A stretch of 64,000 nucleotides of DNA from Orychophragmus violaceus (taxonomy: Eukaryota; Streptophyta; Magnoliopsida; Brassicales; Brassicaceae). The translations under genes and the position numbers were made by a program. Positions 28,301 to 39,879 of this stretch are shown one piece after another; the stretch's first letter is position 1, and the number at the start of each line of letters is the position of its first letter. The stretch lies in contig CM058230.1 in NCBI GenBank assembly GCA_030180135.1, positions 107,623,503-107,687,502 on the forward strand, read 5' to 3'. Below the pieces are notes generated by a model. It ran no database searches. It worked only from the letters and a program-made list of their open reading frames with translations, and had not been told where the DNA came from.

Positions 28301-31300
28301 ATCCTATGCACCGTGGGACAGTCCCGGTGCATGAAAAACCAAGTGTTCTTGGCCCGGGAGAATCGGGTCGAGTTTTTTCGAAAGTACCACGACCAAAACC
28401 CCTCATATAGACAGTAAGGAGGTGTGGTGGAGGAAACGGGTGAAAAAAAAATGACGGTGCATAGGATAAACTAATCGTGGACTGATCCTATGCACCGTGG
28501 GACAGTCGCGGTGGATGAAAAACCAAGTGTTCATGGCCCGGGAAGAATCGGGTCGAGTTTTTTCGAAAGTACCACGACCAAAACCCCTCATATGGACAGT
28601 AAGGAGGTGTGGTGGAGGAAACAAGTGAAAAAAAAATGACAGTATATGATAAACTGATCGTGGACTGATCCTATGCACCGTGGGACAGTCGCGGTGCATG
28701 AAAAACCAAATGTTCATGTCCCGGGAAGGATCGGGTCGAGTTTTTTCGAAAGTACCACGACCAAAACCCCTCATATAGAAGTAAGGAGGTGTGGTGGAGG
28801 AAACGGGTGAAAAAAAAATGACGGTATATGATAAACTGATCGTGGACTGATCCTATGCACCGTGGGACAGTCGCGGTGCATGAAAAACCAAGTGTTCATG
28901 GCCCGGGAAGAATTGGGTCGAGTTTTTTCGAAAGTACCACGACCAAAACCCCTCATATGGACAGTAAGGAGGTGTGGTGGAGGAAACGGGTGAAAACAAA
29001 ATGACGGTATATGATAAACTGATCGTGGACTGATCCTATGCACCGTGGGACAGTCGCGGTGCATGAAAAACCAAGTGTTCATGTCCCGGGAAGGATCGGG
29101 TCGAGTTTTTTCGAAAGTACCACGACCAAAACCCCTCATATGGACAGTAAGGAGGTGTGGTGGAGGAAACGGGTGAAAAACAAATGACGGTATATGATAA
29201 ACTGATCGTGGACTGATCCTATGCACCGTGGGACAGTCGCGGTGCATGAAAAACCAAGTGTTCATGGCCCGGGAAGAATCGGGTCGAGTTTTTTCGAAAG
29301 TACCACGACCAAAACCCCTCATATGGACAGTAAGGAGGTGTGGTGGAGGAAACATGTGAAAAAAATGACGGTATATGATAAACTGATCGTGGACTGATCC
29401 TATGCACCGTGGGACAGTCGCGGTGCATGAAAAACCAAGTGTTCATGTGCCGAGAAGGATCGGGTCGAGTTTTTTCGAAAGTACCACGACCAAAACCCCT
29501 CATATAGACTGTAAGGAGGTGTGGTGGAGGAAACAGGTGAAAACAAAATGACGGTATATGATAAACTGATCGTGGACTGATCCTATGCACCGTGGGACAG
29601 GTGCGGTGCATGAAAAACCAAGTGTTCATGTCCCGAGAAGGATCGGGTCGAGTTTTTTCGAAAGTACCACGACCAAAACCCCTCATATAGACAGTAAGGA
29701 GGTGTGGTGGAGGAAACAGGTGAAAAAATAATGACGGTATATGATAAACTGATCGTGGACTGATCCTATGCACCGTGGGACAGTCGCGGTGCATGAAAAA
29801 CCAAGTGTTCATGGCCCGGGAAGAATTGGGTCGAGTTTTTTCGAAAGTACCACGACCAAAACCCCTCATATGGACAGTAAGGAGGTGTGGTGGAGGAAAC
29901 GGGTGAAAACAAAATGACGGTATATGATAAACTGATCGTGGACTGATCCTATGCACCGTGGGACAGTCGCGGTGCATGAAAAACCAAGTGTTCATGTCCC
30001 GGGAAGGATCGGGTCGAGTTTTTTCGAAAGTACCACGACCAAAACCCCTCATATGGACAGTAAGGAGGTGTGGTGGAGGAAACGGGTGAAAAAAAAATGA
30101 CGGTATATGATAAACTGATCGTGGACTGATCCTATGCACCGTGGGACAGTCGCGGTGCATGAAAAACCAAGTGTTCATGGCCCGGGAAGAATCGGGTCGA
30201 GTTTTTTCGAAAGTACCACGACCAAAACCCCTCATATAGACAGTAAGGAAGTGTGGTGGAGGAAACAAGTGAAAAAAAAATGACGGGATATGATAAACTG
30301 ATCGTGGACTGATCCTATGCACCGTGGGACAGTCGCGGTGCATGAAAAACCAAGTGTTGATGGCCCGTGAAGAATCGGGTCGAGTTTTTTCGAAAGTACC
30401 ACGACCAAAACCCCTCATATGGACAGTAAGGAGGTGTGGTGAAGGAAACGGGTGAAAAAAAATGACGGTATATGATAAACTGATCGTGGACTGATCCTAT
30501 GCACCGTGGGACAGTCGCGGTGCATGAAAAACCAAGTGTTCATGTCCCGAGAAGGATCGGGTCGAGTTTTTTCGAAAGTACCACGACCAAAACCCCTCAT
30601 ATAGACAGTAAGGAAGTGTGGTGGAGGAAAAAGGTGAAAAAAAATGACGGGATATGATAAACTGATCGTGGACTGATCCTATGCACCGTGGGACAGTCCC
30701 GGTGCATGAAAAACCAAGTGTTCTTGGCCCGGGAAGAATCGGGTCGAGTTTTTTCGAAAGTACCACGACCAAAACCCCTCATATAGACAGTAAGGAGGTG
30801 TGGTGGAGGAAACGGGTGAAAAAAAAATGACGGTGCATAGGATAAACTAATCGTGGACTGATCCTATGCACCGTGGGACAGTCGCGGTGCATGAAAAACC
30901 AAGTGTTCATGGCCCGGGAAGAATCGGGTCGAGTTTTTTCGAAAGTACCACGACCAAAACCCCTCATATGGACAGTAAGGAGGTGTGGTGGAGGAAACGG
31001 GTGAAAAAAAAATGACGGTATATGATAAACTGATCGTGGACTGATCCTATGCACCGTGGGACGGTCGCGGTGCATGAAAAACCAAGTGTTCATGGCCCGG
31101 GAAGAATCGGGTCGAGTTTTTTCGAAAGTACCACGACCAAAACCCCTCATATGGACAGTAAGGAGGTGTGGTGGAGGAAACATGTGAAAAAAATGACGGT
31201 ATATGATAAACTGATCGTGGACTGATCCTATGCACCGTGGGACAGTCGCGGTGCATGAAAAACCAAGTGTTCATGTGCCGAGAAGGATCGGGTCGAGTTT

Positions 31301-33403
31301 TTTCGAAAGTACCACGACCAAAACCCCTCATATAGACTGTAAGGAGGTGTGGTGGAGGAAACAGGTGAAAACAAAATGACGGTATATGATAAACTGATCG
31401 TGGACTGATCCTATGCACCGTGGGACAGGTGCGGTGCATGAAAAACCAAGTGTTCATGTCCCGAGAAGGATCGGGTCGAGTTTTTTCGAAAGTACCACGA
31501 CCAAAACCCCTCATATAGACAGTAAGGAGGTGTGGTGGAGGAAACAGGTGAAAAAAAAATGACGGTATATGATAAACTGATCGTGGACTGATCCTATGCA
31601 CCGTGGGACAGTCGCGGTGCATGAAAAACCAAGTGTTCATGGCCCGGGAAGAATTGGGTCGAGTTTTTTCGAAAGTACCACGACCAAAACCCCTCATATG
31701 GACAGTAAGGAGGTGTGGTGGAGGAAACGGGTGAAAACAAAATGACGGTATATGATAAACTGATCGTGGACTGATCCTATGCACCGTGGGACAGTCGCGG
31801 TGCATGAAAAACCAAGTGTTCATGTCCCGGGAAGGATCGGGTCGAGTTTTTTCGAAAGTACCACGACCAAAACCCCTCATATGGACAGTAAGGAGGTGTG
31901 GTGGAGGAAACGGGTGAAAAAAAAATGACGGTATATGATAAACTGATCGTGGACTGATCCTATGCACCGTGGGACAGTCGCGGTGCATGAAAAACCAAGT
32001 GTTCATGTCCCGGGAAGGATCGGGTCAAGTTTTTTCGAAAGTACCATGACCAAAACCCCTCATATAGACAGTAAGGAGGTTTGGTGGAGGAAACAAGTGA
32101 AAAACCTATGCACCGTGGGACAGTCGCGGTGCATGAAAAACCAAGTGTTCATGGTCCGGGAAGGATCGGGTCGAGTTTTTTCGAAAGTACCACGACCAAA
32201 ACCCCTCATATGGACAGTAAGGAGGTGTGGTGGAGGAAACATGTGAAAAAAAAATGACGGGATATGATAAACTGATCGTGGACTGATCCTATGCACCGTG
32301 GGACAGTCGCGGTGCATGAAAAACCAAGTGTTCATGGCCCGGGAAGAATCGGGTCGAGTTTTTTCGAAAGTACCACGACCAAAACCCCTCATATAGACAG
32401 TAAGGAAGTGTGGTGGAGGAAACAAGTGAAAAAAAAATGACGGGATATGATAAACTGATCGTGGACTGATCCTATGCACCGTGGGACAGTCGCGGTGCAT
32501 GAAAAACCAAGTGTTGATGGCCCGGGAAGAATCGGGTCGAGTTTTTTCGAAAGTACCACGACCAAAACCCCTCATATGGACAGTATGGAGGTGTGGTGGA
32601 GGAAACGGGTGAAAAAAATGACGGTATATGATAAACTGATCGTGGACTGATCCTATGCACCGTGGGACAGTCGCGGTGCATGAAAAACCAAGTGTTCATG
32701 GCCCGGGAAGAATCGGGTCGAGTTTTTTCGAAAGTACCACGACCAAAACCCCTCATATGGACAGTAAGGAGGTGTGGTGAAGGAAACGGGTGAAAAAAAA
32801 ATGACGGTATATGATAAACTGATCGTGGACTGATCCTATGCACCGTGGGATAGTCGCGGTGCATGAAAAACCAAGTGTTCATGGCCCGGGAAGAATCAGG
32901 TCGAGTTTTTTCGAAAGTACCACGACCAAAACCCCTCATATGGACAGTAAGGAGGTGTGGTGGAGGAAACATGTGAAAAAAATTACGGTATATGATAAAC
33001 TGATCGTGGACTGATCCTATGCAACGTGGGACAGTCGCGGTGCATGAAAAACCAAGTGTTCATGGCCCGGGAAGAATCGGGTCGAGTTTTTTCGAAAGTA
33101 CCACGACCAAAACCCCTCATATGGACAGTAAGGAGGTGTGGTGGAGGAAACAGGTGAAAAAAAAATGACGGGATATGATAAACTGATCGTGGACTGATCC
33201 TATGCACCGTGGGACAGTCGCGGTGCATGAAAAACCAAGTGTTCATATCCCGGGAAGGATCGGGTCGAGTTTTTTCGAAAGTACCACGACCAAAACCCCT
33301 CATATGGACAGTAAGGAGGTGTGGTGGAGGAAACAGGTGAAAAAAAATGACGGTATATGATAAACTGATCGTGGACTGATCCTATGCACCGTGGGACAGT
33401 CGC

Positions 33404-35020
33404 TGAAACACCCCATCCCGGCCATAGGCCTAGACGGATGTCCCTTAAACTATTCCGTTCTAAGTTGAGGTTCCTTCGGGAAACCTCAACCCTAATCGTT
33501 TCATACTTAGCCAAATCCTTAAGAACATCCAATTTCATATGATCATTCCATTCATTCCGACTTAACAATTCTAAGCAAGATCAATAAGGCAAAATAGACA
33601 TTTTATTAATAATCGCAAAAGGTACCAATACAATGTGAACAATCCGCATTATGCTAATAGTATTCGGTCCTAAGTACAATGTCTATCTAATACACCACTC
33701 GTCTCGGTCTTGCCCGCGCCTAGGATGAATCATCCCTATGATCATCCTTGTTTCCTGAAAGGCCAAAACATTTCATAAACACATTTCTTTAAGTTAAGGT
33801 TTTATAACCTAACAATTATATGCTATATGACCCCTTGATAATTCCCATTTAAATCGCATTTTAAGCCTAAGTGTCCTAGTCCAATCCGTTCCATTCTCAT
33901 AAAGCCGGCAATGATCTGGACGTTCGTTTATCACGATCCCACGCATGGCCCGTCGGTCCGTACGTTCGTCCCGCGAGTGTACCGTGACCGTAAGGCGTAT
34001 GCATCGCAGTAGCGCCATAATCGCATAGCGATATGCCGCGACAATACCGTGATCGTATAACGTCGTACCGCGATCGTGCCATGACCGCGTAGCGCCTGCA
34101 CCACGGTGATCCGATAGCGCGCACGCATGTACCGCGGTTCAGTCGTACGCCCGCGAACGGACGCGACTATTCGCGTGAACAGATGCGATCGTTCCGCGGA
34201 CGGTTGCGATCGATCCGTTGGTTCATGCGATAGCCGATGATCCTCTCGACCCGACTGATCGGTACACGGCCAACGATCTCGACAGTTCATGCTTGGTTTA
34301 TAGCCACGGTTCATTCGGACACCTTGCCCGATTCGCGTCAAGACCGGCTATGCTTCATTCTCTCGGTCTCGGCCAACATCCCCCAAGATGTGCCGTTCAA
34401 CCGCCGAGTTTGCATCAACCCATTAAGGCCTCGATATGATTATAACCGCCTACAACCGCGCATGACCATCTTCACGACCATGGCCTTTGGCCGGTCGTGT
34501 GTGACGAGTATGGGAACGGTTTGAATACCGCATATAGAATCTCTCTACAAGCGGTTTAACTTAGAAGAAAAGAAGAACAATCCGGCCAACATCTAAAGCG
34601 GCCTTTGGCCTAGCGGTTTGGCCGCGGCCGTGGTTAGAGTGGTTACGGATGTTACCTTAGAGGTTGTGGTCGATTTGCCTGGGTCCTTAGCCGTTTCTCC
34701 AGCCATGGTTTCCACTTCCAACCGCCTTGATCAACCACCAACGCCTCCTTTCACGCTCGGCCTTCTCCTTTGGAACCGGCCGCTCCTTCTCTCTTTCTTT
34801 CTCTCTTTTCTCTCGGTTTATGTGGCTTGTGCCTTAGAGAAAATATTGGGATTCTTCCCTTGTGTGTGTAGTGTGCGAAAATGGCCCTTAAGGCTTGTAT
34901 TTATAAGCCAAAACTCGCCCCATAACCGCCCAAGGAGAAGAGGTACAAGTTGGCTTGCGAATGGTCATGACTCCCATTGGCAACCATTCGCTATTGGCGC
35001 CTTGGTCAGCTAGTGTTACT
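33404..35020 (-). mobile_element. Truncated LTR fragment, duplicate of the 38,048 LTR
   Basis: This 1,617-bp segment is collinear without indels with the first 1,617 bp of the LTR at 38,048. It lacks the last 239 bp, which in element orientation is the start of U3, and has no internal domain. The left junction, GTCGC then TGAAACACC, is identical to that of the complete element. The right junction has no LTR terminus or target duplication: LTR sequence ends at GTGTTACT and continues as satellite. I read three differences from the 38,048 LTR (33,734, 34,150, 35,010) and four from the 45,034 LTR. It is therefore a by-product of segmental duplication, not a true solo LTR. It keeps the TATA-like box (34,898-34,905) and poly(A) motif. 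Confidence 0.93.
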
Positions 35021-35032
35021 GATCCTATGGAC
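35018..35032. other. Compound microhomology junction at the duplication breakpoint
   Basis: LTR sequence ending GTGTTACT runs into a 12-base satellite snippet, ACTGATCCTATG (35,018-35,029). This then jumps within the monomer to GGACAGTAAGG, skipping most of a monomer. The shared ACT at the first switch and TATG at the second are microhomologies, as expected from template switching or microhomology-mediated joining. Confidence 0.75.
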
Positions 35033-38000
35033 AGTAAGGAGGTGTGGTGGAGGAAACGGGTGAAAAAAAAATGACGGTATATGATAAACTGATCGTGGAC
35101 TGATCCTATGCACCGTGGGACGGTCGCGGTGCATGAAAAACCAAGTGTTCATGGCCCGGGAAGAATCGGGTCGAGTTTTTTCGAAAGTACCACGACCAAA
35201 ACCCCTCATATGGACAGTAAGGAGGTGTGGTGGAGGAAACATGTGAAAAAAATGACGGTATATGATAAACTGATCGTGGACTGATCCTATGCACCGTGGG
35301 ACAGTCGCGGTGCATGAAAAACCAAGTGTTCATGTGCCGAGAAGGATCGGGTCGAGTTTTTTCGAAAGTACCACGACCAAAACCCCTCATATAGACTGTA
35401 AGGAGGTGTGGTGGAGGAAACAGGTGAAAACAAAATGACGGTATATGATAAACTGATCGTGGACTGATCCTATGCACCGTGGGACAGGTGCGGTGCATGA
35501 AAAACCAAGTGTTCATGTCCCGAGAAGGATCGGGTCGAGTTTTTTCGAAAGTACCACGACCAAAACCCCTCATATAGACAGTAAGGAGGTGTGGTGGAGG
35601 AAACAGGTGAAAAAAAAATGACGGTATATGATAAACTGATCGTGGACTGATCCTATGCACCGTGGGACAGTCGCGGTGCATGAAAAACCAAGTGTTCATG
35701 GCCCGGGAAGAATTGGGTCGAGTTTTTTCGAAAGTACCACGACCAAAACCCCTCATATGGACAGTAAGGAGGTGTGGTGGAGGAAACGGGTGAAAACAAA
35801 ATGACGGTATATGATAAACTGATCGTGGACTGATCCTATGCACCGTGGGACAGTCGCGGTGCATGAAAAACCAAGTGTTCATGTCCCGGGAAGGATCGGG
35901 TCGAGTTTTTTCGAAAGTACCACGACCAAAACCCCTCATATGGACAGTAAGGAGGTGTGGTGGAGGAAACGGGTGAAAAAAAAATGACGGTATATGATAA
36001 ACTGATCGTGGACTGATCCTATGCACCGTGGGACAGTCGCGGTGCATGAAAAACCAAGTGTTCATGGCCCGGGAAGAATTGGGTCGAGTTTTTTCGAAAG
36101 TACCACGACCAAAACCCCTCATATGGACAGTAAGGAGGTGTGGTGGAGGAAACGGGTGAAAACAAAATGACGGTATATGATAAACTGATCGTGGACTGAT
36201 CCTATGCACCGTGGGACAGTCGCGGTGCATGAAAAACCAAGTGTTCATGTCCCGGGAAGGATCGGGTCGAGTTTTTTCGAAAGTACCACGACCAAAACCC
36301 CTCATATGGACAGTAAGGAGGTGTGGTGGAGGAAACGGGTGAAAAAAAAATGACGGTATATGATAAACTGATCGTGGACTGATCCTATGCACCGTGGGAC
36401 AGTCGCGGTGCATGAAAAACCAAGTGTTCATGGCCCGGGAAGAATCGGGTCGAGTTTTTTCGAAAGTACCACGACCAAAACCCCTCATATAGACAGTAAA
36501 GAAGTGTGGTGGAGGAAACAAGTGAAAAAAAAATGACGGGATATGATAAACTGATCGTGGACTGATCCTATGCACCGTGGGACAGTCGCGGTGCATGAAA
36601 AACCAAGTGTTGATGGCCCGGGAAGAATCGGGTCGAGTTTTTTCGAAAGTACCACGACCAAAACCCCTCATATGGACAGTAAGGAGGTGTGGTGGAGGAA
36701 ACGGGTGAAAAAAATGACGGTATATGATAAACTGATCGTGGACTGATCCTATGCACCGTGGGACAGTCGCGGTGCATGAAAAACCAAGTGTTCATGGCCC
36801 GGGAAGAATCGGGTCGAGTTTTTTCGAAAGTACCACGACCAAAACCCCTCATATGGACAGTAAGGAGGTGTGGTGAAGGAAACGGGTGAAAAAAAAATGA
36901 CGGTATAAGATAAACTGATCGTGGACTGATCCTATGCACCGTGGGATAGTCGCGGTGCATGAAAAACCAAGTGTTCATGGCCCGGGAAGAATCGGGTCGA
37001 GTTTTTTCGAAAGTACCACGACCAAAACCCCTCATATAGACAGTAAAGAAGTGTGGTGGAGGAAACAAGTGAAAAAAAAATGACGGGATATGATAAACTG
37101 ATCGTGGACTGATCCTATGCACCGTGGGACAGTCGCGGTGCATGAAAAACCAAGTGTTGATGGCCCGGGAAGAATCGGGTCGAGTTTTTTCGAAAGTACC
37201 ACGACCAAAACCCCTCATATGGACAGTAAGGAGGTGTGGTGGAGGAAACGGGTGAAAAAAATGACGGTATATGATAAACTGATCGTGGACTGATCCTATG
37301 CACCGTGGGACAGTCGCGGTGCATGAAAAACCAAGTGTTCATGGCCCGGGAAGAATCGGGTCGAGTTTTTTCGAAAGTACCACGACCAAAACCCCTCATA
37401 TGGACAGTAAGGAGGTGTGGTGAAGGAAACGGGTGAAAAAAAAATGACGGTATAAGATAAACTGATCGTGGACTGATCCTATGCACCGTGGGATAGTCGC
37501 GGTGCATGAAAAACCAAGTGTTCATGGCCCGGGAAGAATCGGGTCGAGTTTTTTCGAAAGTACCACGACCAAAACCCCTCATATGGACAGTAAGGAGGTG
37601 TGGTGGAGGAAACATGTGAAAAAAATTACGGTATATGATAAACTGATCGTGGACTGATCCTATGCAACGTGGGACAGTCGCGGTGCATGAAAAACCAAGT
37701 GTTCATGGCCCGGGAAGAATCGGGTCGAGTTTTTTCGAAAGTACCACGACCAAAACCCCTCATATGGACAGTAAGGAGGTGTGGTGGAGGAAACAGGTGA
37801 AAAAAAAATGACGGGATATGATAAACTGATCGTGGACTGATCCTATGCACCGTGGGACAGTCGCGGTGCATGAAAAACCAAGTGTTCATGTCCCGGGAAG
37901 GATCGGGTCGAGTTTTTTCGAAAGTACCACGACCAAAACCCCTCATATGGACAGTAAGGAGGTGTGGTGGAGGAAACAGGTGAAAAAAAAATGACGGTAT

Positions 38001-38047
38001 ATGATAAACTGATCGTGGACTGATCCTATGCACCGTGGGACAGTCGC
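35021..38047 (-). repeat. Satellite array between the LTR fragment and the complete element (about 16 monomers)
   Basis: Reverse-oriented 183-bp monomers, the second copy of the roughly 4-kb duplication. It includes a two-monomer expansion near 35,700-36,300 (GAAGAATTGGG at 35,710 and 36,074) and a three-monomer duplication at 36,430-37,524. The last five bases, GTCGC, form the left target-site duplication of the retrotransposon. No coding sequence is present. Confidence 0.95.
38043..38047. other. Left target-site duplication GTCGC
   Basis: GTCGC directly precedes the LTR terminus TGAAACACC and is repeated at 46,890-46,894 directly after the opposite terminus GATGTTACA. Five-base duplications are usual for Ty3/gypsy integrases. 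The same five bases precede the LTR fragment at 33,404 and the unrelated end at 63,199. Confidence 0.95.
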
Positions 38048-38245
38048 TGAAACACCCCATCCCGGCCATAGGCCTAGACGGATGTCCCTTAAACTATTCC
38101 GTTCTAAGTTGAGGTTCCTTCGGGAAACCTCAACCCTAATCGTTTCATACTTAGCCAAATCCTTAAGAACATCCAATTTCATATGATCATTCCATTCATT
38201 CCGACTTAACAATTCTAAGCAAGATCAATAAGGCAAAATAGACAT

Positions 38246-38251
38246 TTTATT
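38246..38251 (-). terminator. Candidate poly(A) signal in the 3' LTR (AATAAA)
   Basis: Minus-strand AATAAA (plus strand TTTATT) in an AT-rich segment about 200 bp before the LTR end in element sense. In the 3' LTR such a motif would direct cleavage of the genomic RNA. The same motif is at 45,232-45,237 in the 5' LTR and 33,602-33,607 in the fragment. Plant poly(A) signals are degenerate, so this is a candidate only. Confidence 0.45.
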
Positions 38252-39541
38252 AATAATCGCAAAAGGTACCAATACAATGTGAACAATCCGCATTATGCTA
38301 ATAGTATTCGGTCCTAAGTACAATGTCTATCTAATACACCACTCGTCTCGGTCTTGCCCGCGCCTAGGATGAATCATTCCTATGATCATCCTTGTTTCCT
38401 GAAAGGCCAAAACATTTCATAAACACATTTCTTTAAGTTAAGGTTTTATAACCTAACAATTATATGCTATATGACCCCTTGATAATTCCCATTTAAATCG
38501 CATTTTAAGCCTAAGTGTCCTAGTCCAATCCGTTCCATTCTCATAAAGCCGGCAATGATCTGGACGTTCGTTTATCACGATCCCACGCATGGCCCGTCGG
38601 TCCGTACGTTCGTCCCGCGAGTGTACCGTGACCGTAAGGCGTATGCATCGCAGTAGCGCCATAATCGCATAGCGATATGCCGCGACAATACCGTGATCGT
38701 ATAACGTCGTACCGCGATCGTGCCATGACCGCGTAGCGCCTGCACCACGGTGATCCGATAGCGCGCACGCATGTACCGCGGTTCAGTCGTACGTCCGCGA
38801 ACGGACGCGACTATTCGCGTGAACAGATGCGATCGTTCCGCGGACGGTTGCGATCGATCCGTTGGTTCATGCGATAGCCGATGATCCTCTCGACCCGACT
38901 GATCGGTACACGGCCAACGATCTCGACAGTTCATGCTTGGTTTATAGCCACGGTTCATTCGGACACCTTGCCCGATTCGCGTCAAGACCGGCTATGCTTC
39001 ATTCTCTCGGTCTCGGCCAACATCCCCCAAGATGTGCCGTTCAACCGCCGAGTTTGCATCAACCCATTAAGGCCTCGATATGATTATAACCGCCTACAAC
39101 CGCGCATGACCATCTTCACGACCATGGCCTTTGGCCGGTCGTGTGTGACGAGTATGGGAACGGTTTGAATACCGCATATAGAATCTCTCTACAAGCGGTT
39201 TAACTTAGAAGAAAAGAAGAACAATCCGGCCAACATCTAAAGCGGCCTTTGGCCTAGCGGTTTGGCCGCGGCCGTGGTTAGAGTGGTTACGGATGTTACC
39301 TTAGAGGTTGTGGTCGATTTGCCTGGGTCCTTAGCCGTTTCTCCAGCCATGGTTTCCACTTCCAACCGCCTTGATCAACCACCAACGCCTCCTTTCACGC
39401 TCGGCCTTCTCCTTTGGAACCGGCCGCTCCTTCTCTCTTTCTTTCTCTCTTTTCTCTCGGTTTATGTGGCTTGTGCCTTAGAGAAAATATTGGGATTCTT
39501 CCCTTGTGTGTGTAGTGTGCGAAAATGGCCCTTAAGGCTTG

Positions 39542-39549
39542 TATTTATA
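39542..39549 (-). promoter_or_regulatory. TATA-like box in the 3' LTR
   Basis: Minus-strand TATAAATA, identical in position to the box in the 5' LTR. In a 3' LTR it could drive read-out transcription into the satellite to its left, toward 38,047 and below. That role is inferred. Confidence 0.5.
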
Positions 39550-39879
39550 AGCCAAAACTCGCCCCATAACCGCCCAAGGAGAAGAGGTACAAGTTGGCTT
39601 GCGAATGGTCATGACTCCCATTGGCAACCATTCGCTATTGGCGCCTTGGTCAGATAGTGTTACTAGCTGACCAGCTGGTTCCACACTTCTACACTTCAGC
39701 TTAGCTGAGCTAAGCTGGCCACTAGCTTCTCTAGCTGATAGCTCAGCCGTCCAGCTGGTTTTTATTAGGTTAAGCTCCCGTTTAGTCGAACTTAACCCTT
39801 CTCTGCCCATGGAACACTCTTATAGACCTTTTAGATCGTGAGTTCTGACTTCTGGTTCCATGAACAGCCCGAATGGCCC

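Larger units (their letters stand above)
4950..33403 (-). repeat. 183-bp satellite array, reverse orientation (about 155 monomers)
   Basis: The same monomer as in 1-4,949 but reverse-complemented, continuous until it meets an LTR end at 33,404. Two recurrent monomer haplotypes are visible: one reads ATGGCCCGGGAAGAATC with CATATGGACAG and AAACGGGTG, the other ATGTCCCGAGAAGGATC with CATATAGACAG and AAACAGGTG. Recombinants between them are common. Other markers recur, for example TAGGCAGTAAGG, GGGACAGGTGCGG and a monomer with GGTGCATAGGATAAAC. One monomer near 32,103 lacks about 40-60 bp. No gene, RNA gene or other interspersed element is visible in this stretch. Confidence 0.97.
30971..39664 (-). 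repeat. Roughly 4-kb tandem duplication spanning satellite and part of an LTR
   Basis: Copy 1 (about 30,971-35,020) and copy 2 (about 35,030-39,664) share the satellite order, the left flank of the retrotransposon and the first 1,617 bp of its LTR. The offset is 4,059 bp at the left, 4,096 bp near 32,341/36,437, and 4,644 bp at the LTR, because copy 2 later gained a three-monomer duplication (about 547 bp, 36,430-37,524). Variants TAAAGAAG (36,497 and 37,044) and GGTATAAGATAAAC (36,902 and 37,449) occur in both daughter 3-mers but not in copy 1. Order of events: insertion, 4-kb duplication, mutation, 3-mer duplication. Confidence 0.85.

Noticed and set aside
33911..34260. Bacterial or organellar insert suggested by the GC- and CpG-rich stretch
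   Set aside because: It recurs collinearly in all three LTR copies and is therefore LTR sequence.
34618..35013. 131-codon plus-strand frame in the LTR (also 39,262-39,657 and 46,248-46,643), with a hydrophobic stretch
   Set aside because: It is antisense within an LTR, is present only because the LTR is repeated, and has no recognisable domain.
33404..35020. Solo LTR
   Set aside because: The right terminus and the second target duplication are absent, and shared flanks show it is part of a segmental duplication.
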